A DNA stretch of 64,000 nt from Cryobacterium sp. PAMC25264 (GTDB lineage Bacteria; Actinomycetota; Actinomycetes; Actinomycetales; Microbacteriaceae), in contig NZ_CP080383.1 in assembly GCF_019443325.1 (NCBI RefSeq), positions 3,410,001-3,474,000 of the forward strand. Reading direction: 5' to 3'. The position numbers and the translations under genes are program-made. The notes beneath the pieces are model-generated. The model did not search any database and had not been told where the DNA came from. It saw nothing but the letters and a program-made list of their open reading frames with translations. Every line of letters begins with the position of its first letter. The stretch's first letter is position 1. This document shows, one piece after another, positions 17,851 through 30,452 of the stretch.

Positions 17851-18087
17851 GAGAGCCCCCGCTCGTCGCCACCCGTGGTCGTGGCCGAAATCTAGCACGC
17901 ACGAGTGCCCGGCTCGCAGCTGACGGCCGTCTCAGCGCAGGATGCGTCCTCGCCGGTGACGCGCGTGAGCACAGTCTGGACCCGGGCGGCAGCCGCCGTT
18001 TGTCAGGAGATCGGTCGAAAAAGAGGACGTTTTGGCTAATTCCGTCCCTGTAAAGTCACTTTCTCCCCTTAACGAGGTGCGGCACAG

Positions 18088-18120
18088 GAAAAGGGGCCGC
18101 ACAGTGTGCGGCCCCTTTCC
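18088..18120 (-). terminator. Hairpin terminator of the SRPBCC gene
   Basis: Perfect stem AAAGGGGCCGCAC / GTGCGGCCCCTTT around the loop AGT, with extra A/T pairs at the base. It lies 16 nt beyond the stop of the gene at 18136-18591. The preceding 17851-18087 holds no gene I can support. Confidence 0.8.
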
Positions 18121-18135
18121 GATATGCGCGTGCGA

Positions 18136-18591
18136 CTAGATCTGCACCTCGCCGCGCCAGCCGTCGTTCTGGTTGGCCGGGTTCTCAACGAACTCCTTGA
18201 AGTTCTTGAGGTCCTTCTTGATCACGTGGTCGTCCACGCCGAAGACGGCGCCGACCTTCTCGAGAAAGCCCTCCGCCTCCCAGTCCAGCTGCACGGTGAC
18301 CCTGGAGGTCGTGTCGCTGAGCTTGTGGAAGGTGACCACGCCGGCGTGGTTCTCCTCGCCGGAGGTGCTGTTCCAGGCCACCCGCTCATCGGGGTGCTGC
18401 TCGGTGATCACGGCGTCGAACTCTCGTTCGGCTCCGGCGATCTTCACCACCCAGTGCGTGTGCGTGTCGTCGACCTGCTTGATCGACTGCACGAAGTCCA
18501 GGAAGTGCGGGAACGACTCGAACTGGGTCCACTGGTTGTACGCGGTGCGTACGGGAACGTCGACGTCGATGGTTTCGATTACTTGGGTCAT
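18136..18591 (-). CDS. SRPBCC-family (polyketide cyclase/dehydrase-like) protein
   Basis: 151 residues. TIDVDVPVRTAYNQWTQFESFPHFL and the following VDDTHTHWVVKIAGAEREFD are the standard opening of the COG5637/polyketide_cyc2 branch, a branch common in actinobacteria beside stress genes. The C-terminal helix carries the FGVDDHVIKKDLKNFKEFVE motif. The ATG at 18591 follows AGAGGAAG. It is upstream of its own terminator at 18088-18120. The ligand is unknown; the location beside dps suggests a general stress role (inference). Confidence 0.85.
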   Translation of the reverse strand: MTQVIETIDVDVPVRTAYNQWTQFESFPHFLDFVQSIKQVDDTHTHWVVKIAGAEREFDAVITEQHPDERVAWNSTSGEENHAGVVTFHKLSDTTSRVTVQLDWEAEGFLEKVGAVFGVDDHVIKKDLKNFKEFVENPANQNDGWRGEVQI

Positions 18592-18773
18592 CGTCTTCCT
18601 CTGTCCTCTTCGAGCGGCGGATATTCGCCGCAAGGGAGATTCCGCGATGTCACGGTCTCAGCCATTGGGTGCGCAGCTATTGGAATCACAGTTGCTGCGT
18701 TCGTAGTTGTGACGGTCGCACGAGGCGATTCGTCATGCTGACCGGCCGAATTGGTGCGAAATCGCCCAATCGC

Positions 18774-19274
18774 TTACGCCGTGGCCTTGCCGGTCGGCCT
18801 CGTGGAGTCCTTCGCGGTGGGCTTCCGGGGCTTCCGGTCTTCCGCACTGACCATCCAGATGTACTGTTCGAGCTTCAGAATGAAGCCGTTCAGGATGTCG
18901 GCGCTGGCCGGGTCCGCCTCGTCGACGGACTCGTGAATCTCGCGGATGTTGTCCACCGTTGCGGTCAGCATCGCCGTGACCAAGGTCACGGTTTCGGTGG
19001 TGTCGACCTCGCCGGCGGGGAACTTGGCGAGGTGGGTGGTCTTGGTGACCGTCTCGGTGCGTCCGTCGGGCAGGGCGTCGAGCGCACGCATCCGCTCGGC
19101 CAGCTCATCGGTGAAGAGGCGGGCGTCGTCGATGATCTCGTCGAGCTGCAGGTGCAGGTCACGGAAGTTATGCCCTACGACGCTCCAGTGGGCCTGCTTG
19201 CCCTGAATGTGAAGCTCGATCAAGTCGACGAGCACGGACTGGAGGTTGCTGCCGAGCTCTGCGGATGCCTTCAT
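18774..19274 (-). CDS. dps: Dps-family DNA-protecting ferritin-like protein
   Basis: 166 residues. The ferroxidase residues are visible in HWSVVGHNFRDLHLQLDEIIDD (His, Asp, Glu), and the helix bundle continues to a lysine/proline-rich C-terminal tail (KPRKPTAKDSTRPTGKATA), which in other Dps proteins contacts DNA. It oxidises and stores iron and shields DNA during starvation or oxidative stress. The ATG at 19274 follows AAGGGAAT. Single gene, divergent from glgX. Confidence 0.9.
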   Translation of the reverse strand: MKASAELGSNLQSVLVDLIELHIQGKQAHWSVVGHNFRDLHLQLDEIIDDARLFTDELAERMRALDALPDGRTETVTKTTHLAKFPAGEVDTTETVTLVTAMLTATVDNIREIHESVDEADPASADILNGFILKLEQYIWMVSAEDRKPRKPTAKDSTRPTGKATA

Positions 19275-19471
19275 GGGATTCCCTTCGTCACCAGCGGGAA
19301 CGGTGACGGCCGAGGGTTCAGCCGACGTCCCGCCTGTTTCAGACAGCACATTAGCAGCGTCCCCCGACAGGGAAGGGACTCAGGTTTTTCTCAGTTTCGC
19401 CGCCGACCCGCCGGATATCGTTTCCACTCTCTCGCACCTTCGTGCGAATAATTTCAGACCGAAAGAGCATC

Positions 19472-21513
<2,042 letters not shown>

Positions 21514-21517
21514 GCCG

Positions 21518-21546
21518 GCGGCGGCCGGCCTGAGGCCGGCCGCCGC
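21518..21546 (+). terminator. GC-rich hairpin after glgX
   Basis: 13-bp stem GCGGCGGCCGGCC / GGCCGGCCGCCGC with loop TGA, four nt after the glgX stop. There is no U-tract, so termination efficiency is uncertain. Confidence 0.65.
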
Positions 21547-21716
21547 TCAGGCGCCCTCAGGCGCTTGCGCTTTTGTTTCGAATTCGGCCAATATAGAAAC
21601 GCCGCCAGCGCCAATTTTTGGGGTTCGAGCGCCGGCGTGCAGTTCTCAGCACCGTCTCGGCACGCCTGGACCCGCGTGCCGTCGATAGCGCCCGCATCCA
21701 TTCGAAAGGCACTTCC

Positions 21717-22226
21717 ATGTCCCGCACCACGTCCCGTTTGAGGGTCATCATCGCCGCCGCCGTCTTCTCGGTGGGCGCCCTCACCCTGTCGGGCTGCAGC
21801 GCGATCACCGACCTGTTCCCCAAGGAAGCCGCCCGCGACGCCGAGACCCAGGAGATCAGCGAGGCCGGTAAGGCCGACGTCTTCACCCTGGCCGTCGGCG
21901 ACTGCTTCAACGACCAGGATGCCGAGCAGATCGACAGCGTCCAGGCGATTCCCTGCACCGACGCCCACGACTACGAGGCCTACTTCGCCTTCGACGTGAG
22001 CGACGACGAGGCTTACCCCGGTGAGGACGCCATCACGACCGTGGCGGAGGAGCGTTGTATGACCGAGTTCGAGACCTTCGTGGGCTCGGACTACGAGGCG
22101 TCCACCCTGGACTTCAACTACCTTTCCCCCACCGAGGGCAGCTGGGAGAACGGCGACCACGAGATCCTCTGCATCGTGATGGGCCCCGACAAGACCACCG
22201 GTTCACTGGCCGGGGTGGCTCTCTGA
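21717..22226 (+). CDS. Septum-formation-family lipoprotein
   Basis: 169 residues. The signal ends in the lipobox ALTLSGC (about residues 20-26), and the mature protein carries the DCF...VPC/IPC pattern (VGDCFND, AIPCTDAHDYEAYF, EERCMTEF, LCIVMGP), matching the septum formation/DUF4190-associated domain of actinobacteria. The paired cysteines probably form disulfides outside the membrane. GAAAGG precedes ATG 21717. A terminator hairpin follows at 22364. Confidence 0.8.
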   Translation: MSRTTSRLRVIIAAAVFSVGALTLSGCSAITDLFPKEAARDAETQEISEAGKADVFTLAVGDCFNDQDAEQIDSVQAIPCTDAHDYEAYFAFDVSDDEAYPGEDAITTVAEERCMTEFETFVGSDYEASTLDFNYLSPTEGSWENGDHEILCIVMGPDKTTGSLAGVAL

Positions 22227-22289
22227 GCCTCGCCCGCCACACCACGGCGCAGGACACAATGTGTCGGATCACAAACACATAGAGGATTC

Positions 22290-22853
22290 TTAGAGTCTGA
22301 ACACCCTCTTCGCAGGTCTGAGGGCGTACCGTAGTACTCGGAGTTCCCCCACTCCAAACATCGGCCCCGGCGCCCGCTCCCTTTCCCCCAAAGCGTGAGC
22401 GGCACCGGGGCTTTTCGCTGCTCTGAACCGGCTGGCGCAGCGGCGCTCCATCCAGTGATCGGGTGCGGCCACGGTGTCGAAACCGAACTTGGCGTAGAGC
22501 CCGTGGGCGGTGGAGGTGGCCAGCGCCACGCGCCGGAGGTTCAGCCCGTCGAGCACCGCGGCGACATTCTCGATAAGCACCACGCCTACGCCGTTGCCGC
22601 GTTCGGCCGGGTCCACGAACACATCGCAGAGCCAGGCGAAGGTGACCGAGTCGGTGACCAGGCGCGCGTAGGCGACCTGGCGGCCCGTGAGCGCGTCGAA
22701 CATGCCGAAGTTCACGGATGCGTCCATCGCGGCATCCTGCACGGCTCGCGTGCGACCCAGCGCCCAGTACGCCTCGGTGCTCAGCCAGGCGTGCACGAGG
22801 GCGCGGTCCATCTCGGCGGTGTCTGAAGAAAAGCGGTAGTCGGCATCCGTCAT
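22290..22853 (-). CDS. GNAT-family N-acetyltransferase
   Basis: 187 residues. The acetyl-CoA site is visible as [18 protein letters not shown] (Q/RxxGxG/A motif), followed by [23 protein letters not shown]. This matches the small GNAT branch beginning [20 protein letters not shown]. The substrate is unknown. The C-terminal 45 residues are a basic extension that runs through the terminator hairpin of the convergent lipoprotein gene, so the natural end may lie closer to 22400. ATG 22853 is used; longer upstream frames lack a ribosome binding site. Confidence 0.8.
   Translation of the reverse strand: MTDADYRFSSDTAEMDRALVHAWLSTEAYWALGRTRAVQDAAMDASVNFGMFDALTGRQVAYARLVTDSVTFAWLCDVFVDPAERGNGVGVVLIENVAAVLDGLNLRRVALATSTAHGLYAKFGFDTVAAPDHWMERRCASRFRAAKSPGAAHALGERERAPGPMFGVGELRVLRYALRPAKRVFRL
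22364..22415 (+). terminator. Rho-independent terminator of the septum-formation gene
   Basis: Imperfect stem between GCCCCGGCGCCCGCTC (22364-22379) and GAGCGGCACCGGGGC (about 22397-22411), ending in TTTT on the plus strand. It lies 138 nt after the lipoprotein stop and inside the reverse-strand GNAT tail. Confidence 0.6.
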
Positions 22854-23039
22854 GCGATCACTCAACCGGACCCGACCGCGCAAGCGCAAACCCGCTCCCG
22901 CGAACCGCGTCGGATGGGAGGCGTTAGGGGTTCGTGAGGATTCCGGTGACCGGTTCACGGCGGGTGTTTACTCAGTTCGTGCTCGTGCGGAGCACACGTG
23001 CCGGCCGCCAGAACGACGGCCCATGAATGGAGTGAACGC

Positions 23040-23123
23040 ATGCTCGACATCGTCTACGTGCTCGGCGTCATCGCCGTGTTCGCGCTCATCGGCCTGGTGG
23101 CCTGGGGGGTGGCCAAACTGTGA
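23040..23123 (+). CDS. 27-residue membrane peptide upstream of kdpF
   Basis: [19 protein letters not shown] followed by VAWGVAKL: one hydrophobic helix with a charged end. GGAG precedes the ATG, and the TGA overlaps the GTG of kdpF (GTGA), so it is the first gene of the kdp operon. Its size and layout resemble KdpF itself, which stabilises the KdpABC complex. I infer a second accessory peptide, but no function is established. Confidence 0.7.
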   Translation: MLDIVYVLGVIAVFALIGLVAWGVAKL

Positions 23124-23209
23124 TCGTCTTCAACGTCGTCGCCGCGGTGCTCGCCGTAGCCGCCATCGGCTACCTGGTCTTCGCCCTCGTGAAGCCGGAG
23201 CGGTTCTAG
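23120..23209 (+). CDS. kdpF: KdpF subunit of the potassium-transporting ATPase
   Basis: 29 residues (GTG start, [19 protein letters not shown], ending VKPERF), a single membrane helix of typical KdpF size. Its stop codon TAG shares one base with the GTG of kdpA. KdpF is a lipid-like stabiliser of the KdpFABC pump. The ending KPERF is characteristic. Confidence 0.88.
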   Translation: MIVFNVVAAVLAVAAIGYLVFALVKPERF

Positions 23210-24882
23210 TGCCGGTCTGGCTGGGCATCCTGCAGGCCCTCACTCTCGTGGCCGTGCTCGCGGTCATCTACCGTCCGCTCGGTGACTACATGGCCACCAT
23301 CTACTCCTCACGCAAGCACCTCGCCGTCGAGCGCGGTTTCTATCGGCTGATCGGGGTGGATCCCCGCGGCGAGCAGACCTGGTCTGCCTACCTGCGCGGC
23401 GTTCTCGCGTTCTCGCTCGTGGGGGTGCTGGTCGTCTACGCGATCCAGCGCGCCCAGGCCGTCCTGCCGTATTCGCTGGGGTTCCCCGCGGTGCCTGAGG
23501 GGCTCTCGTTCAACACCGCGGCGTCGTTCGTCACCAACACCAACTGGCAGTCGTACTCCCCCGATGTGACCCTGGGCTACACGGTGCAGCTCACCGGGCT
23601 CGCGGTGCAGAACTTCGTCTCGGCCGCCGTGGGCCTGGCCGTGGCCATCGCCCTCGTGCGCGGCCTGATGCTGCGCCGCTCCGGCACCATCGGCAACTTC
23701 TGGGTGGACCTCACCCGTGGGGTGCTGCGCCTGCTCCTGCCGCTGGCGGTCATCGGCGCGATCGTGCTGCTGGCCGGCGGGGTGATCCAGAACGTCACCG
23801 GATTCACCGATGTGAGCACCCTCACCGGTGCCACCCAGTCGATCCCGGGCGGTCCGGTGGCCTCCCAGGAGGCGATCAAGGAGCTCGGCACCAACGGTGG
23901 CGGTTTCTTCAACGCCAACTCGTCGCATCCATTCGAGAACCCGACCGCCTGGACCAGCCTGTTCCAGATCGTGCTGATGCTGGCGATCCCGTTCAGCCTG
24001 CCGCGCACCTTCGGCACCCTGGTGGGCGACAAACGTCAGGGCTACGCGATCCTGGCCACCATGGTCACGATCTTCGTGGTCTCACTCACGGCGCTCACTC
24101 TTTTCGAACTGGGCGGGGCCGGCACCGCGCCGGGCCTGGCCGGCGGCGCCATGGAGGGCAAGGAGACCCGGTTCGGCATCTGGGGGTCGACCCTGTTCGC
24201 CACGACCTCCACCCTCACCTCCACCGGAGCGGTCAACTCCATGCACGACTCCTACACGGCGCTGGGCGGCATGATGCCGATGCTCAACATGATGCTCGGC
24301 GAGGTCGCCCCCGGCGGCGTCGGCTCCGGCCTCTACGGCATGCTGATCCTGGCCGTGATCGCGGTCTTCGTGGCCGGCCTGCTGGTGGGCCGCACCCCGG
24401 AGTACCTGGGCAAGAAGATCGGCCCGCGCGAGATCAAGCTCGCCAGCCTGTACATCCTGATCACACCGACCCTGGTGCTGCTCGGCACCGCGCTGTCCTT
24501 CGCCATTCCGGCGATCCGAGCGGATGTGGAGACCACGTCGATCTGGAATCCCGGCCTGCACGGCTTCTCCGAGGTGTTGTACGCCTTCACCTCCGCGGCC
24601 AACAACAACGGCTCGGCGTTCGCCGGGCTCACCGCCAACACGCCCTGGCTCAACACGGCGCTCGGTGTGGTGATGCTGCTCGGCCGATTCCTGCCGATGG
24701 TGTTCGTGCTGGCCCTGGCCGGCTCCTTCGCCGCACAGGACCGGGTGCCGGCCACCGTGGGCACCCTGCCCACCAACCGGCCCCAGTTCGTGGGCCTGCT
24801 CATCGGCGTGACGCTCATCATCACCGCCCTCACCTATTTCCCCGTACTCGCGCTGGGTCCCCTGGCGGAAGGGCTGCAGTAA
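23209..24882 (+). CDS. kdpA: KdpA, potassium-binding channel subunit
   Basis: 557 residues, the normal KdpA length, starting GTG at 23209 with the stop of kdpF overlapping by one base. About ten membrane helices are visible. The characteristic filter regions include [51 protein letters not shown] and [14 protein letters not shown], the four pseudo-repeats that form the K+ selectivity filter. It binds and passes K+ in the high-affinity KdpFABC ATPase. Translation is coupled to kdpF, and kdpB follows after 3 nt. Confidence 0.95.
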   Translation: MPVWLGILQALTLVAVLAVIYRPLGDYMATIYSSRKHLAVERGFYRLIGVDPRGEQTWSAYLRGVLAFSLVGVLVVYAIQRAQAVLPYSLGFPAVPEGLSFNTAASFVTNTNWQSYSPDVTLGYTVQLTGLAVQNFVSAAVGLAVAIALVRGLMLRRSGTIGNFWVDLTRGVLRLLLPLAVIGAIVLLAGGVIQNVTGFTDVSTLTGATQSIPGGPVASQEAIKELGTNGGGFFNANSSHPFENPTAWTSLFQIVLMLAIPFSLPRTFGTLVGDKRQGYAILATMVTIFVVSLTALTLFELGGAGTAPGLAGGAMEGKETRFGIWGSTLFATTSTLTSTGAVNSMHDSYTALGGMMPMLNMMLGEVAPGGVGSGLYGMLILAVIAVFVAGLLVGRTPEYLGKKIGPREIKLASLYILITPTLVLLGTALSFAIPAIRADVETTSIWNPGLHGFSEVLYAFTSAANNNGSAFAGLTANTPWLNTALGVVMLLGRFLPMVFVLALAGSFAAQDRVPATVGTLPTNRPQFVGLLIGVTLIITALTYFPVLALGPLAEGLQ

Positions 24883-24885
24883 GCC

Positions 24886-27063
24886 ATGACCACTCTCGTT
24901 GACACTCCCACCGCCCCCACCGGCGGCCACCGCCCGCAACCGGCGAAGACGATCAGCGCCGCGCAACTGCTGGCCGCGCTGCCCGGCGCCGCGCAGAAGC
25001 TCGACCCACGCCTGATGTGGCGCAACCCTGTGATGTTCATCGTCGAGATCGGGGCGGTGCTCACCACCCTGCTCGCCGTGGCCGAGCCGTTCCTCGGCGG
25101 CCCGGGCGAGTCCGGCGGCTCCGCCGTGCCCGGCTCGTTCACCGTGGGCATCGCGGTGTGGCTCTGGCTCACCGTCATCTTCGCCAACCTGGCCGAGTCC
25201 GTGGCCGAGGGGCGCGGCAAGGCCCAGGCCGACAGCCTGCGCCAGACCCGCACGAGCACCAGCGCCACCCAGGTGCTCGACTACCAGGCCGAGACCAACC
25301 CCGGCGCGGAAGGCGCGTCGGTGCGCACGATCTCCTCGGCCGACCTCACCCTGGGCGACACGGTCATCGTCGTCGCCGGTGAACTGGTCCCCGGCGACGG
25401 GGACATCGTCTGGGGCATCGCCTCGATCGACGAATCCGCGATCACGGGCGAATCCGCCCCCGTCTTGCGGGAGTCCGGCGGCGACCGCAGTGCCGTCACC
25501 GGCGGCACCCGGGTGCTCTCCGACCGCATCGTGGTGCGCATCACGAGCAAACCCGGCGAAACCTTCGTCGACCGCATGATCGCCCTCGTCGAGGGAGCCG
25601 CCCGGCAGAAGACCCCCAACGAGTTGGCGCTGAACATCCTGCTGGCCAGCCTGTCGATCGTCTTCCTCGTCGTGGTGCTCACCCTCAACCCGATCGCCAG
25701 CTACTCCGCGGCGACGGTGAGCCTGCCCGTGCTCGTGGCCCTGCTGGTCTGCCTGATCCCCACCACGATCGGTGCGCTGCTCTCGGCCATCGGTATCGCC
25801 GGCATGGACCGGCTCGTGCAGCGGAACGTGCTGGCCATGTCGGGACGCGCGGTCGAGGCGGCCGGTGACGTCACCATCCTGCTGCTCGACAAGACCGGCA
25901 CCATCACTTACGGCAACCGGCAGGCCCGCGAATTCGCCCCGCTGGCCGGCGTGACCGAGGCCGAGCTGGTGCGCGCCGCGGCGCTCTCGTCGCTGAGCGA
26001 CCCCACCCCGGAAGGCAAGTCCATCGTGGACCTGGCCGCGGAGCGGGGCTTCCACCGGCCCGACAGCCTGGCCGGCGACATCGTGCCGTTCACCGCGCAG
26101 ACCCGCATGAGCGGCATCGAGCTGGCCGCAGGCGGCCAGATCCGCAAGGGAGCCGGCTCGGCCGTGCTGGCCTGGGTCGGCGAGACGGGGCCCGTGGCCG
26201 ACACCGTGCTGACCGAGCTCACCGCCGAGGTGGAACGCATCTCCCGGCTGGGCGGCACGCCGCTGGTCGTGGCGACCGGCACGTCCGTTGCGGCCGGCAC
26301 GGATGCCGCCGACCTCGGTGAGCGCACCGTGCTCGGCGTGGTCTACCTCAAGGACATCGTCAAGGAGGGCATCAAGGAGCGCTTCGCCGAGCTCCGCTCG
26401 ATGGGCATCCGCACGATCATGGTCACCGGCGACAACGCCCTCACCGCCACCACCATCGCGGCCGAGGCCGGTGTCGACGACTTCCTCGCCGAGGCCACCC
26501 CGGAGGACAAGCTCGCGCTGATCCGCCGGGAACAGGAGGGCGGCAACCTCGTGGCGATGACCGGCGACGGCACCAACGATGCCCCGGCGCTGGCGCAGGC
26601 CGACGTGGGGGTGGCGATGAACACCGGCACCTCCGCCGCCAAGGAGGCCGGCAACATGGTCGACCTCGACTCCGACCCCACCAAGCTCATCGACATCGTG
26701 CGGATCGGCAAGCAACTGCTGATCACCCGCGGGGCGCTCACCACGTTCTCGATCGCCAACGACGTGGCCAAGTACTTCGCCATCATCCCGGCCATGTTCG
26801 CCGGGGTGTTCCCCGGGCTCGCGGTGCTCAACATCATGCAGCTGAACTCACCGGCGTCGGCGATCCTCTCGGCGATCATCTTCAACGCCATCATCATCGT
26901 GGCGCTGATCCCGCTGGCCCTGCGCGGGGTGCGCTATCGCCCGGCGAGCGCGTCGAGCATCCTGGGCCGCAACCTGCTCATCTACGGTCTCGGCGGGGTG
27001 ATCGCCCCGTTCCTGGGCATCAAGCTCATCGACCTCGTCGTGTCGCTGATCCCCGGGTTCTAG
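24886..27063 (+). CDS. kdpB: KdpB, P-type ATPase subunit
   Basis: 725 residues. The phosphorylation motif DKTGTIT, the actuator TGES (ITGESAPV), the hinge [16 protein letters not shown] and the membrane segments of a type-IA P-type ATPase are all present. KdpB hydrolyses ATP and moves K+ handed over by KdpA. ATG 24886 lies three nt after kdpA. Inner membrane, complex with KdpA, KdpC and KdpF. Confidence 0.95.
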   Translation: MTTLVDTPTAPTGGHRPQPAKTISAAQLLAALPGAAQKLDPRLMWRNPVMFIVEIGAVLTTLLAVAEPFLGGPGESGGSAVPGSFTVGIAVWLWLTVIFANLAESVAEGRGKAQADSLRQTRTSTSATQVLDYQAETNPGAEGASVRTISSADLTLGDTVIVVAGELVPGDGDIVWGIASIDESAITGESAPVLRESGGDRSAVTGGTRVLSDRIVVRITSKPGETFVDRMIALVEGAARQKTPNELALNILLASLSIVFLVVVLTLNPIASYSAATVSLPVLVALLVCLIPTTIGALLSAIGIAGMDRLVQRNVLAMSGRAVEAAGDVTILLLDKTGTITYGNRQAREFAPLAGVTEAELVRAAALSSLSDPTPEGKSIVDLAAERGFHRPDSLAGDIVPFTAQTRMSGIELAAGGQIRKGAGSAVLAWVGETGPVADTVLTELTAEVERISRLGGTPLVVATGTSVAAGTDAADLGERTVLGVVYLKDIVKEGIKERFAELRSMGIRTIMVTGDNALTATTIAAEAGVDDFLAEATPEDKLALIRREQEGGNLVAMTGDGTNDAPALAQADVGVAMNTGTSAAKEAGNMVDLDSDPTKLIDIVRIGKQLLITRGALTTFSIANDVAKYFAIIPAMFAGVFPGLAVLNIMQLNSPASAILSAIIFNAIIIVALIPLALRGVRYRPASASSILGRNLLIYGLGGVIAPFLGIKLIDLVVSLIPGF

Positions 27064-27138
27064 GGCCATGACCTCCTTCCCGCTTCCTCTCCCCGTGCGC
27101 ACACCCCTCGAACGCCACACAGAACGGACCCTGCTCCC

Positions 27139-27771
27139 ATGAACGCCTCCCGCCCCCGCACCGGCCCCCTCACCCGGCCCTACTGGGTGGCCCTCAAGGC
27201 CATGCTGGTCTTCACGGTCGTGCTCGGCATCGCCTACCCGCTGGTCATCACGGTGGTGGGCCAGGTGGCCCTGCCCGCGCAGGCCAACGGGTCCCTCGTG
27301 CAGAGCGCCGACGGCACGGTCGTGGGCTCGAGCCTGATCGGGCAGTCTTTCACGGATGCCGACGGGAACGCCCTGCCCGAGTGGTTCCAGTCCCGTCCCT
27401 CCGCGGCCGGCGACGGCTATGACGCCGCGGCGTCCAGCGGCAGCAACTGGGGGCCGGAGAACCCCGACCTGATCCAGGCCATCGGCGACCGGCAGGCCGC
27501 GATCGAGAAGCTCGACGGCGTCAGCCGGTCGGAGATCCCCGCCGACGGGGTCACCGCATCCGCCTCGGGCCTCGACCCGCAGATCAGCCCGGAGTACGCC
27601 CGCCTGCAGGTGGCCAGGGTCGCGGCAGCCCGCGACCTGCCCGAGGCCGAGGTGAGCGCACTCGTCGACTCGCTCGTTCAGGGACGCGACCTCGGTTATC
27701 TCGGCGAACCGACCGTGAATGTGCTCAACTTGAACCTCGAGCTGGCCAGGCTCGACTCCACGGTGAGGTAA
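27139..27771 (+). CDS. kdpC: KdpC, assembly/ATP-affinity subunit
   Basis: 210 residues: one N-terminal membrane helix (LKAMLVFTVVLGIAYPLVIT) and a periplasm-side domain with SLIGQSF, FQSRPSAAGDGYDAAASSGSN and VTASASGLDPQISPEYA, the family signatures. It stabilises the KdpAB interface. The gap of 75 nt after kdpB has no gene. No strong Shine-Dalgarno is seen for ATG 27139. Confidence 0.95.
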   Translation: MNASRPRTGPLTRPYWVALKAMLVFTVVLGIAYPLVITVVGQVALPAQANGSLVQSADGTVVGSSLIGQSFTDADGNALPEWFQSRPSAAGDGYDAAASSGSNWGPENPDLIQAIGDRQAAIEKLDGVSRSEIPADGVTASASGLDPQISPEYARLQVARVAAARDLPEAEVSALVDSLVQGRDLGYLGEPTVNVLNLNLELARLDSTVR

Positions 27772-27774
27772 CCC

Positions 27775-30452
27775 ATGAAACGCGGTCGATTGCGTGTGCT
27801 GCTCGGCGCCGCCCCCGGCGTCGGCAAGACCTACAGCATGCTCGAGGAGGGCCGCCGGCTGCGGGACGAGGGCAAGGACGTGGTCGTCGCGGTGGTGGAG
27901 ACCCACGGCCGCGCCGCCACCGCGCTCATGTCGGAGGGTCTCGAGCTGGTGCCACGGATGCGGGTACAACACCGCGGCATCGAGCTGAGCGAACTCGACC
28001 TCGCGGCCGTGCTGGACCGCCGCCCCCAGATCGCGCTGGTAGACGAACTCGCGCACAGCAACGCCCCCGGGTCGACGCACACCAAGCGCTACCAGGACGT
28101 GGAGGCGCTGCTCGCGGCGGGCATCGACGTCATCTCCACCGTCAACATCCAGCACATCGACTCGCTGGCCGACGTGGTGCGGCAGATCACCGGGGTGCCC
28201 CAGCGGGAGACACTGCCGGATGCCGTGCTGCGCGGCGCCGACCAGGTGGAGGTCGTGGACCTGGCCCCGCAGGCGCTGAGGGATCGGCTCGCCGAGGGCA
28301 ACGTCTACCCGGCGGCGCGCATCGACGCGGCGCTGTCGAACTACTTTCGCCTGGGCAACCTCACGGCGCTGCGCGAGCTGGCGCTGCTCTGGCTGGCCGA
28401 CGAGGTCGACACGGCGCTGCAGACCTACCGGGCCGAGCACGGCATCCAGGACAAATGGGAGGCCAGGGAACGCGTGGTCGTGGCGCTCACCGGCGGCCCG
28501 GAGGGCGACACCTTGATTCGCCGGGGCGCCCGCATCGCGGCCCGGTCGGCCGGAGGCGAGCTCATCGCGGCGCACGTGATCAGCCAGGACGGCCTGGCCA
28601 CGCCGCATCCGGGCGCCCTGGCCGCGCAGCGGGCGCTCGTGGAGGAACTCGGCGGCAGCTACCACCAGGTCGTCGGCGACGACATCCCGCGGGCGCTCGT
28701 GGACTTCGCCCGCGCCGCCAACGCCACCCAACTCGTGATCGGCGTCAGCCGGCGCAACCGGTTCACCGCCGCGCTGTCCGGGCCGGGGATCGGCAACACC
28801 ATCACGCGCGAGTCCGGCGACATCGACGTGCATATCGTCACGCACTCCGCGGCTGGCGGCGGCCTCGCGTTGCCCCGGCTGGGCGGAGCGCTCACGGTAC
28901 GCCGCCGGCTCGCCGGCTTCGCACTCGCCCTGGCCGGCGGCCCACTGCTCACTTGGCTTCTCGTCACCTTCCGAAGCGAGGAGTCCATCACCAGCGATGT
29001 GCTCAGCTACCAGCTTCTCGTGGTGGTGGTCGCGCTCGTCGGCGGCCTCTGGCCGGCGGTGTTCGCGGCCCTCTTGTCCGGACTCACCCTGGACTATTTC
29101 CTGGTGCAGCCGCTCTACACGATCACCGTGGCCGAGCCGCTGCACCTCTTCGCGCTCACGCTCTACCTGGTGAATGCGGTGCTGGTGAGCTATGTCGTGG
29201 ACCAGGCGGCCCGGCGCAGCCGCTCGGCCCGCCGCGCTGCGGCCGAGTCCGAACTGCTGGCCACCACCGCCGGCAGCGTGCTGCGCGGCGAGGACGCCCT
29301 GCAGGCCCTCGTCGCCCGCACCCGCGAGGCGTTCGGGCTGAGCCGGGTGCGACTCGTCTCTGCGGGCGCCGTGCTGGTCGAGGCGGATGCGGGCGAAGCG
29401 GGCGCCGGACAAGCGGGCGCGGGTGAAGCGGGCGCGCCCAACCCCGGCACGACCATCTCGATCGGCAGCCGCGCCACCCTGGAGCTGTACGGACCGGTTC
29501 TGGCCGCATCCGAGCGCCGGCTGCTCACCGTGATCGTGAGCCAGATCGACGCGGCCCTTGAGCACAGCGCCCTGGAGCAGACCGCCAGCGAAATTGGCCC
29601 GCTCGCCGAGGCCGACCGCATGCGCAGCGCGCTGCTCGCCGCCGTCGGCCACGACCTGCGCCGCCCGCTGGCCGCCGCGACCACCGCGATCAGCGGCCTG
29701 CGCTCCCCCGACATCACCCTCTCTCCGGCCGACCGCACCGAACTTCTCGCCACCGCCGGCGAGAGCCTCGACACCCTCTCCGACCTGGTGACGAACCTGC
29801 TCGATGTGAGCCGCCTGCAGGCCGGTGCCCTCGCGGTGGCGCTCGGCCCCGTGGACCTGGCCGACGTGGTGCTGCCCGCCCTGGACGAACTCGGCCTGGG
29901 GCCGGCCGCCGTCGAGCTCGACCTGCCGGGTGAGTTGTCCCCGGTGCTTGCCGACCCCGGGCTGCTGCAACGCGCCGTGGTGAACCTGCTCAGCAACGCC
30001 ATCCGCTTCTCGCCGCACGCCGAGCGGGTGCGGGTATCGGCCAGTCTGTTCGCCGGAACCGTGCAGCTGCGCATCATGGACCGCGGCCCGGGCATTCCGC
30101 CCGACCGCCGCGAGGACGTCTTCGTGCCGTTCCAACGGTTGGGCGACACCGACAACACCACCGGGCTCGGCCTCGGGTTGGCCCTGTCGAAGGGCTTCGT
30201 AGAGGGGATGGGCGGCACGCTCGAGGCCGAGGACACCCCGGGCGGCGGGCTCACCATGGTCGTGTCGCTGGACGCGGTCACGGACGGCGCCGATGGTGCG
30301 GGCTCCGCCGTCGAGGATTTCGCTGTCCAAGACCCCGCGGCCCACGTCCCGCCCTCGAAGACACCGCCCTCGAGGACACCGCCGCAGAGGGCCCCGCCAC
30401 CCCCAGCACACGCCGGGCCGCCAACCCGGGCACCGATGAGGACACCGTATGA
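27775..30452 (+). CDS. kdpD: KdpD sensor histidine kinase, frameshifted at the C-terminal tail
   Basis: About 892 residues after correction. Order: KdpD N-terminal usher domain with Walker-A-like GAAPGVGKTYS (residues 12-22), a universal-stress-like domain (about 230-360), four membrane helices (about 380-490), a GAF-like region with a short AGAG/EAGAG repeat, the histidine box VGHDLRRPLAAAT (His626) and an ATPase domain (NLLSNAIRFS). It phosphorylates KdpE when K+ is low. The frame is lost near 30348-30350; restoring one C gives the tail ALEDTALEDTAAEGP...GTDEDTV with a TGA overlapping the kdpE ATG, as expected for coupled genes. Confidence 0.92.

Noticed and set aside
22854..23039. c-di-AMP (ydaO-type) riboswitch before the kdp operon
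   Set aside because: The 186-nt leader shows none of the conserved ydaO core strings that I could recognise; no riboswitch is claimed.
24082..26715. Open reverse frame of 877 codons across kdpA/kdpB
   Set aside because: Antisense shadow of two well-supported genes; composition is artificial and no motif is present.
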